Of a DNA stretch of 25,878 nt, positions 22,003 to 25,878 are shown piece after piece. The DNA is from a virus. The stretch's first letter is position 1. Each line of letters starts with the position of its first letter. Under the pieces are notes generated by a model, which was not told where the DNA came from, made no database searches, and saw nothing but the letters and a program-made list of their open reading frames with translations. Location of the stretch: the IMG/VR virus record IMGVR_UViG_3300011013_000075, positions 1 to 25,878 of that record; one strand, written 5' to 3'. A program made the position numbers and the translations under genes.

Positions 22003-22782
22003 TTAAAATGGTGGGTTATCTTTTGATGTTTTATCTTCCTCCATTTCTGGTTGAAGCTTATCTTTAGCTGCACTCATATCTTTAGAAAAAGATGATGCCT
22101 CTTTAACATGCGCTTCACTTGAAAGTGTTGAGTCTAACTCAACCTTCCATTTGTACCAGGTTTTGTCTCCATTTTTAGCTTTCTCAGATTTAAGAAAGTA
22201 AGAATGGGACCACATAGGTGGTGTGAAATACTCTCCATTTGAACCTGCAATCTTAAGATTTTTCATCTTACTATTCCAGTTTCTACTTGGTGTCAGTTGT
22301 GATGACTTCATCGATACCACTGCTTGACTTGTTTCACCCTTTCCCCCAATGATCAACACAAAGTAATTAGCAGTCTCTTCGATGTAATTACCCGAGTTGT
22401 CATTCTTATAAAACTTTCCATCATCAGCACGTATCGTGTCATTCATGACTTCTTTAGATTGGTGCACGGACACTGGCCCTTTTGCACCACTCCCAACAGG
22501 AGCCCACTCAACATATGTTTTATGATAGACACAAGGTATAACCTTAACACCTTGTTCACTAGGCCATGAATCTCCTGTAACAGAATTAAGAATCTGACCA
22601 GCTCGTAGAGCTTCGTCATTTTCTATTTCTGGAGACATAGCTTGTAAAAGTTTTAATCGAGGAAGCTGCAGATCATCTGCACCCATCTCTTCAAACCCTG
22701 TATCAGCTCCTTCGAACTGAGACATGATCGCAACAGCAGCACTGCCATTACTCTTCGTTTGTACTTGTTTCTTTTTAGTCAT
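22003..22782 (-). CDS. Putative single-stranded DNA-binding protein, 259 aa
   Basis: The protein has a polar N-terminus, a conserved-looking LQLPRLKLLQAMSPEI (38-53), a beta-rich middle (GVKVIPCVYHKTYVEWAPVG; NYFVLIIGGKGETSQAVVSM) and an acidic, flexible tail ending EEDKTSKDNPPF. An acidic C-terminus closing with an aromatic residue is the hallmark by which SSB-type proteins recruit partners in bacteria and T7 (gp2.5). I do not see a classical SSB OB-fold signature, so the call rests on the tail, the beta-rich core and the place in the replication operon. A GAGGT six bases upstream supports the ATG at 22782. Alternatives are another replication or recombination accessory factor. Confidence 0.55.
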   Translation of the reverse strand: MTKKKQVQTKSNGSAAVAIMSQFEGADTGFEEMGADDLQLPRLKLLQAMSPEIENDEALRAGQILNSVTGDSWPSEQGVKVIPCVYHKTYVEWAPVGSGAKGPVSVHQSKEVMNDTIRADDGKFYKNDNSGNYIEETANYFVLIIGGKGETSQAVVSMKSSQLTPSRNWNSKMKNLKIAGSNGEYFTPPMWSHSYFLKSEKAKNGDKTWYKWKVELDSTLSSEAHVKEASSFSKDMSAAKDKLQPEMEEDKTSKDNPPF

Positions 22783-22805
22783 TTTTCATACCTCATTATT
22801 TAAAG

Positions 22806-23366
22806 TTACGATTGCTTGATACTGACTTTATTAAGCCTAAAGGCACCAAACAATTTCTCATCAAAGTCTATGCCATCTCTGGACTTTGCATTCAAATACG
22901 AACGTAACGTACTTGGATGTATTGATGAGTTTTCATTCGGGACTAACCCCGAATCCTCTGCTAGTGATTTGAATTCTTGAGCAACTTTGTCTTCGCCCTT
23001 TTTAAAATCCACACTAACGACATTCTTTATTATATCACCATCGCCTTGCTGACGCACCCATTTAAAAGCAGCATCTTTATTTTCTTCCTTAATGCTACAA
23101 TATAATTGTTCTTTCGTGGTGACTTTAGATCCGTCTGTAAGTTTTAATTCAGACACACCTTTTGATTGTAGAAGATCGGTGATGCTGTCAGCTAACACTT
23201 GCTCTTCTTCTTTTAATTTTTTTACCTTGAGTTCTGTCAATTCAATTTGTTCTTGAACTGATTGTATGCGCTCAATCTCTGATCCTAATTGACCGAGAGC
23301 CTCATCATCTATTTTATTAAATGATTCGGTTGATACATCTTCAAATAGTTTTGTTATTTTATTCAT
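22806..23366 (-). CDS. Conserved phage protein with N-terminal coiled coil, 186 aa, first gene of the replication operon
   Basis: I choose the ATG at 23364-23366, which has GGGAGAG three bases upstream, over an in-frame TTG at 23400-23402 that would lie upstream of the predicted transcription start. Residues about 25-65 (EIERIQSVQEQIELTELKVK and on) are a coiled coil. After it come LLQSKGVSELKLTDGSKV, then FKWVRQQGDGDIIKNVVSVDF and a C-terminal STLRSYL...LFGAFRLNKV. I recall this order in a widespread phage family of unknown function, often encoded near SSB or polymerase genes. As the first gene after the promoter it is probably made early and in quantity. A DNA-metabolism accessory role is inferred. 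No catalytic residues are apparent. Confidence 0.72.
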   Translation of the reverse strand: MNKITKLFEDVSTESFNKIDDEALGQLGSEIERIQSVQEQIELTELKVKKLKEEEQVLADSITDLLQSKGVSELKLTDGSKVTTKEQLYCSIKEENKDAAFKWVRQQGDGDIIKNVVSVDFKKGEDKVAQEFKSLAEDSGLVPNENSSIHPSTLRSYLNAKSRDGIDFDEKLFGAFRLNKVSIKQS

Positions 23367-23389
23367 GTCTCTCTCCCATAATTTTGTAT

Positions 23390-23418
23390 TTAATACTTGC
23401 AATTTATCTCATAGTCAA
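23390..23418 (-). promoter_or_regulatory. Predicted promoter of the replication operon
   Basis: On the minus strand TTGACT (plus 23413-23418) and TATTAA (plus 23390-23395) are 17 bases apart. The -35 matches the consensus at five of six positions and the -10 at four. The start site would fall near 23383, leaving a leader of about 16 bases with GGGAGAG before the ATG at 23366. It is interleaved with the plus-strand promoter of the SNF2-like gene. Confidence 0.55.
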
Positions 23419-23425
23419 CTATAAA
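23397..23425 (+). promoter_or_regulatory. Predicted promoter of the SNF2-like helicase, leaderless geometry
   Basis: TTGCAA (23397-23402) and TATAAA (23420-23425) are 17 bases apart. The usual start distance puts the first transcribed base at about 23432, one or two bases before the ATG at 23434, so the mRNA would have essentially no leader. This agrees with the lack of a usable Shine-Dalgarno sequence. The TATAAA box is the same as at 6226-6231. Confidence 0.55.
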
Positions 23426-23433
23426 AAACCAGG

Positions 23434-24903
23434 ATGAGTGGATTAAATTTTAAAACAAAGCCTTATGCCCATCAGCTCAAGGCTCTAGAACAGTCATATA
23501 ACAAGGAATACTACGCATTTTTTATGGAGATGGGTACAGGTAAATCTAAAGTTTTGATAGATGAAATCGCTAATTATTATTTAGAAAAAAAAATTGATAG
23601 TGCAATAATCATTGCACCTAAAGGTGTGTATCGTAACTGGGAAAGAGGTGAGATACCCACACACTTATCCGATGATGTACCATGCAGTGTTGCAACTTGG
23701 AAAGCACCAAGCGAAATGACAAAGAATGATAAACAAACTTTAAAAGATATTGTGCAGCCGAATGGTAAACTTCGTATTGTGTTGATGAACATTGAAGCGC
23801 TTAGTGGATCTGTTGGGATAAAATATGCAACACATTTTTTACACAGAAACAACACACTCCTGGCTGTCGATGAGTCAACCACAATCAAAACACCTAATGC
23901 TGCAAGAACTAAGAACGCTTTAAAAATCAGTAAGTTAGCTAAGTTTAGACGCATCATGACAGGGTCTCCTGTTACAAAGAATCCACTTGATGTGTATTCA
24001 CAACTAGAATTTTTAAGCCCGGATATTACACGACAAAATTATTGGGCGTTTAGATCTAGGTATGCAATTTTAGTACGCAGGAATTTTGGCGCACGTGCCA
24101 CGCAACTTGTTGTAGGGTTTCAAAGATTGCCAGAACTAAATACAATTATAGATCAACATTCGTATCGAGTATTAAAGGAGGATTGTTTGGATCTACCAGA
24201 AAAAATTTATACAAAAAGATTTGTATCACTAACCAAAGAACAAGTTAAAGCTTACGAAGAGATGAGAAGATTTAACATGACACAAGTAGATGGTAAAACG
24301 ATGACAAGTTTATCAACACTATCTGCATTAATTCGTTTGCATCAGATTAGCTGCGGTCATATAACTTTAGATGATGGCGAAACAAAAGAAATAAAAAGTA
24401 ATCGCATGCAAGAGTTACTAAACGTACTTGATGAAGTAGATGGTAAAGTTATCATCTGGGCCAACTATAGATTTGATATTCAAAACATTCAAAAAACATT
24501 AGCAGAAAAATTCGGAGAAGAATCTGTTGCTACGTATTATGGTGATACAAAAGATAGAGATCGCCAAGACATAGTCGATAGATTTCAAGATAAAGATTCT
24601 AAATTAAAATACTTTGTTGGTAATCCATCAACAGGTGGTTACGGTTTAACATTAACTGCAGCTCACACTGTTGTGTATTATTCCAACACGTATGATTTAG
24701 AAAAGCGTATGCAATCAGAAGATAGAGCGCATCGTATTAGCCAAGTAAATAAAGTTACTTACATTGATATGATTGCTGAAGGTACGATTGATGAAAAGAT
24801 TGTGCAAAGTCTTCGTAGTAAGATTGATATCGCTACTGAAGTAATGGGTGAGCAAATTAAAAAATGGGTTATCGAACCTATTAAAAAAAGAAAGGAGTCC
24901 TAA
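23434..24903 (+). CDS. SNF2-like superfamily 2 helicase/translocase
   Basis: This 489-aa protein has a Q-like YAHQLKAL (11-18), Walker A MGTGKS (33-38), motif Ia APKGVYRNW (61-69), Walker B DEST (146-149), motif III TGSP (176-179), and in the second RecA lobe KVIIWANYRFDIQ, ATYYGDTKDRDR, GGYGLTLTAAHTVVYYSN (motif V) and QSEDRAHRISQ (motif VI). That set is typical of the SNF2 family, as short phage forms lacking accessory domains. Motif II is DEST rather than DEAH. Such proteins translocate on duplex DNA and could remodel protein-DNA complexes or help recombination. It is transcribed away from the replication operon from its own promoter. The stop overlaps the next ATG, with AAGGAG just before it. 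Confidence 0.93.
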   Translation: MSGLNFKTKPYAHQLKALEQSYNKEYYAFFMEMGTGKSKVLIDEIANYYLEKKIDSAIIIAPKGVYRNWERGEIPTHLSDDVPCSVATWKAPSEMTKNDKQTLKDIVQPNGKLRIVLMNIEALSGSVGIKYATHFLHRNNTLLAVDESTTIKTPNAARTKNALKISKLAKFRRIMTGSPVTKNPLDVYSQLEFLSPDITRQNYWAFRSRYAILVRRNFGARATQLVVGFQRLPELNTIIDQHSYRVLKEDCLDLPEKIYTKRFVSLTKEQVKAYEEMRRFNMTQVDGKTMTSLSTLSALIRLHQISCGHITLDDGETKEIKSNRMQELLNVLDEVDGKVIIWANYRFDIQNIQKTLAEKFGEESVATYYGDTKDRDRQDIVDRFQDKDSKLKYFVGNPSTGGYGLTLTAAHTVVYYSNTYDLEKRMQSEDRAHRISQVNKVTYIDMIAEGTIDEKIVQSLRSKIDIATEVMGEQIKKWVIEPIKKRKES

Positions 24904-25076
24904 TGGACACAAGTAAATATAAATCTGTAGCCACAAAGATGGATACATACAACAAAGCAAAAATAATTGCTAGTCATTCACATCGATCTATCGGAGCTGT
25001 TATCTCCATGTTAGTAGATCAAGAGTGGAACAAACAAAAACCAGGTGTGAAAAAAGAATTAAAGAGTGCTGCGTGA
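24903..25076 (+). CDS. Small protein resembling a ribbon-helix-helix DNA-binding protein, 57 aa
   Basis: The frame reads MDTSKYKSVATKMDTYNKAK, then IIASHSHRSIGAVISMLVDQ and EWNKQKPGVKKELKSAA. A short strand (KSVATKM), a helix (DTYNKAKIIASHS) and a second helix (SIGAVISMLVDQEW) match the order and length of Arc/MetJ-type ribbon-helix-helix domains, with HRS in the turn. Such proteins bind DNA as dimers and often regulate transcription. The assignment is by pattern only. The ATG shares a base with the helicase stop (TAATG) and an AAGGAG site lies upstream, so expression is well supported. It could regulate the nearby divergent promoters; that is inference. Confidence 0.7.
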   Translation: MDTSKYKSVATKMDTYNKAKIIASHSHRSIGAVISMLVDQEWNKQKPGVKKELKSAA

Positions 25077-25303
25077 TGTTTGACTTTTGGCATATAGCTG
25101 CAATCGTGTTGGTGTTTGTTCTTGGTTTCATGCTTGGCGAAAGATGGAAAAAAAACAAATCCAAAAAAGAAGCAATACATTATTTAATGGAAAGACTCTC
25201 ATACGATTTAAAAGAAAACAACATACAGATGTATAGAAAGAAACCTATCACGGATGAAGACCAAAAAAAATTTGAAGCGTTGCTTAAAGATCGAACACGG
25301 TAA
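25076..25303 (+). CDS. Small single-pass membrane protein, 75 aa
   Basis: I start at the ATG at 25076-25078, which overlaps the upstream stop (TGATG), rather than at a GTG 51 bases earlier inside the previous gene. Residues 6-21 (HIAAIVLVFVLGFMLG) form one transmembrane helix, followed by a strongly basic stretch (ERWKKNKSKKEA), implying a cytoplasmic C-terminus by the positive-inside rule. The rest is helical and charged (HYLMERLSYDLKENNIQMYR; DEDQKKFEALLKDRTR). It lies among tiny early-type genes, so an effect on the host membrane or anchoring of a replication factor is possible. A holin-like role is less likely here but not excluded. No family is recognised. Confidence 0.72.
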   Translation: MFDFWHIAAIVLVFVLGFMLGERWKKNKSKKEAIHYLMERLSYDLKENNIQMYRKKPITDEDQKKFEALLKDRTR

Positions 25304-25433
25304 GCTCCGAGCTGCAGCGCTCCGTGATCCACGGACCACGAAAGATGTTGCGATTCGTATGCGTTTACATCGTATTGAATCTATTATAAAAAGGAGATAT
25401 GGTAACGATTATTTGTTCGAGTTGCAAAGGTAA
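25272..25433 (+). CDS. Small basic protein, 53 aa, overlapping both neighbours
   Basis: In a frame different from the membrane protein, the sequence reads MKRCLKIEHGKLRAAALRDP, then RTTKDVAIRMRLHRIESIIK and RRYGNDYLFELQR. It is a compact, basic, mostly helical protein, and GKLRAAALRDPRTTKDVAIR resembles short proteins I recall from uncultured marine phages. The only standard start is TTG at 25272-25274, with a poor ribosome binding site, and a stop lies shortly upstream, so the exact start is uncertain. It overlaps the membrane protein gene by 32 bases and the Cys-rich protein gene by 35. The internal protein-like pattern supports coding; the function is unknown and may involve nucleic-acid binding. 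Confidence 0.55.
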   Translation: MKRCLKIEHGKLRAAALRDPRTTKDVAIRMRLHRIESIIKRRYGNDYLFELQR

Positions 25434-25527
25434 CGGTTATATAAGGCTGAAATTTGAAGCGGAAGAATACATACATCAATGTGAAATTTGTCATTCTCAG
25501 GGCGAAATTGAGGAAGAAGAAGAATAA
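25399..25527 (+). CDS. Tiny zinc-ribbon-like protein, 42 aa
   Basis: The protein reads MVTIICSSCKGNGYIRLKFE, then AEEYIHQCEICHSQGEIEEE and EE. Two Cys pairs, CSSCKGNG (6-13) and CEICHSQG (28-35), follow the CxxCxGxG pattern of DnaJ-type zinc centres, with a beta-hairpin-like spacer, so a single zinc site is likely. The tail is six Glu within eight residues. The ATG follows AAGGAG, but with only two bases of spacing, so initiation may be modest. Minimal zinc ribbons of this kind are frequent in phage early regions and bind proteins or nucleic acids. The specific role is unknown. It overlaps the preceding basic protein gene by 35 bases. Confidence 0.72.
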   Translation: MVTIICSSCKGNGYIRLKFEAEEYIHQCEICHSQGEIEEEEE

Positions 25528-25581
25528 AAGTTTACTTTTCCTATAAAATGGCATACACTTTTGCAGCAACAAAGGCTGCTT

Positions 25582-25785
25582 ATGAGTATTACATTGCCCA
25601 ATAGTCCTGTTAGTAGAATTAGCAGGTGTTTTAAGTGCAATCATCTATCCGTGGAGTTTTGGAATCCGAAGTATAATCGCAGCTACACGGTGGAAGAATG
25701 GTTGACTATCTGTGATGAGGGAAGAGAATCACTACGCAAGATTCTTAAGCCTATCGTAGAAGATCCTAAATGGTTCTTCGACTAA
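25582..25785 (+). CDS. Small Cys-containing hypothetical protein, 67 aa
   Basis: I choose the ATG at 25582, with AAAGG six bases upstream, over a TTG at 25561. The protein reads MSITLPNSPVSRISRCFKCN, then HLSVEFWNPKYNRSYTVEEW, with Cys in RCFKC and a third Cys in TICDEG, enough for a partial metal site. The second half is helical and acidic-aromatic, ending VEDPKWFFD. I do not recognise a family. It is the last gene of the early-type plus-strand cluster, and its TAA overlaps the TAG of the convergent gene. A TATAAA box at 25542-25547 lies upstream but has no convincing -35, so readthrough from the helicase promoter is more likely than a separate promoter. Confidence 0.65.
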   Translation: MSITLPNSPVSRISRCFKCNHLSVEFWNPKYNRSYTVEEWLTICDEGRESLRKILKPIVEDPKWFFD

Positions 25786-25878
25786 AATTTTTTCCCACCG
25801 ATTCTTTTTGAATTGATATGCCTTCTGATCTCTTCTATTTTCTGTGTATCCTCGGTGCTTTTTGTTTCTTGTATTCCA
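25782..25878 (-). CDS. C-terminal end of a minus-strand gene (runs off the right edge)
   Basis: On the minus strand an open frame enters from the right edge, reads GIQETKSTEDTQKIEEIRRH and INSKRIGGKKF, and stops with TAG at 25782-25784. The 32 visible codons are polar and helical with a basic end, a believable C-terminus. The stop overlaps the plus-strand stop by two bases, the same arrangement as at 15274-15277. Only one other frame is open here and it is less protein-like. The product cannot be identified from this fragment. Confidence 0.5.
   Translation of the reverse strand, partial: GIQETKSTEDTQKIEEIRRHINSKRIGGKKF

Noticed and set aside
25548-25601. 17-codon frame MAYTFAATKAAYEYYIAQ before the last small gene
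   Set aside because: It has no ribosome binding site, is very short, and lies across the leader and start of the 67-aa gene; there is no support for it as a gene.
1-25878. CRISPR array, rRNA, insertion sequence, integrase or attachment site
   Set aside because: No regularly spaced repeats, rRNA-like sequence, transposase or recombinase motifs were seen on either strand.

Overview
The window is a segment of a double-stranded DNA tailed-phage genome. It is AT-rich (about one third G+C by eye), densely packed, and has no plasmid, insertion-sequence or CRISPR features. Gene content and order resemble the podovirus-like phages known from SAR11 (Pelagibacter) and from uncultured marine viral contigs: a family A DNA polymerase, an AEP-type primase, a UvrD-like and an SNF2-like helicase, a small PD-(D/E)XK nuclease, several 2-oxoglutarate/Fe(II) oxygenase-like proteins, and a set of very large hydrophilic virion proteins. 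A SAR11-like host is inference; nothing in the sequence proves it. No terminase, portal, capsid, integrase or endolysin gene is visible, so this is part of a longer genome.

Layout. (1) 1-6179, minus strand: a late module with a probable tail protein (615 aa), small virion-type proteins, a GT-A glycosyltransferase and four Fe(II)/2OG oxygenase-like genes. (2) 6180-6306: divergent control region with a good plus-strand promoter, an inverted repeat over its -10 and a GC-rich hairpin. (3) 6307-15277, plus strand: five large Gly/Gln/Ala-rich or hydrophilic proteins, including one of 1382 aa, probably ejected or internal virion proteins, followed by a 51-aa basic protein and a 67-aa membrane protein. 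(4) 15274-23366, minus strand: the replication operon. In transcription order it holds a coiled-coil protein, an SSB-like protein, a structured leader, AEP primase, C5-cytosine methyltransferase, a 57-aa protein, UvrD-like helicase, a 47-aa protein, DNA polymerase, PD-(D/E)XK nuclease and a small secreted or membrane protein. (5) 23367-23433: interleaved divergent promoters. (6) 23434-25785, plus strand: SNF2-like helicase followed by five tiny proteins, likely early. (7) 25782-25878: the 3' end of a minus-strand gene.

Genes within a block are coupled by stop/start overlaps (TAATG, ATGA), and the two convergent block junctions share stop-codon bases with no room for a terminator.

The most interesting signals are these. 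A 229-codon out-of-frame ORF lies wholly inside the methyltransferase gene and looks like a genuine phage protein family. A 114-nt GC-rich multi-helix RNA sits immediately upstream of the primase; it has a three-way junction, two copies of one hairpin, and a final stem abutting the start codon. The methyltransferase appears to start at ATT behind a perfect Shine-Dalgarno sequence. The SNF2 helicase promoter predicts a leaderless mRNA. The polymerase carries Leu at the O-helix position equivalent to E. coli Phe762.
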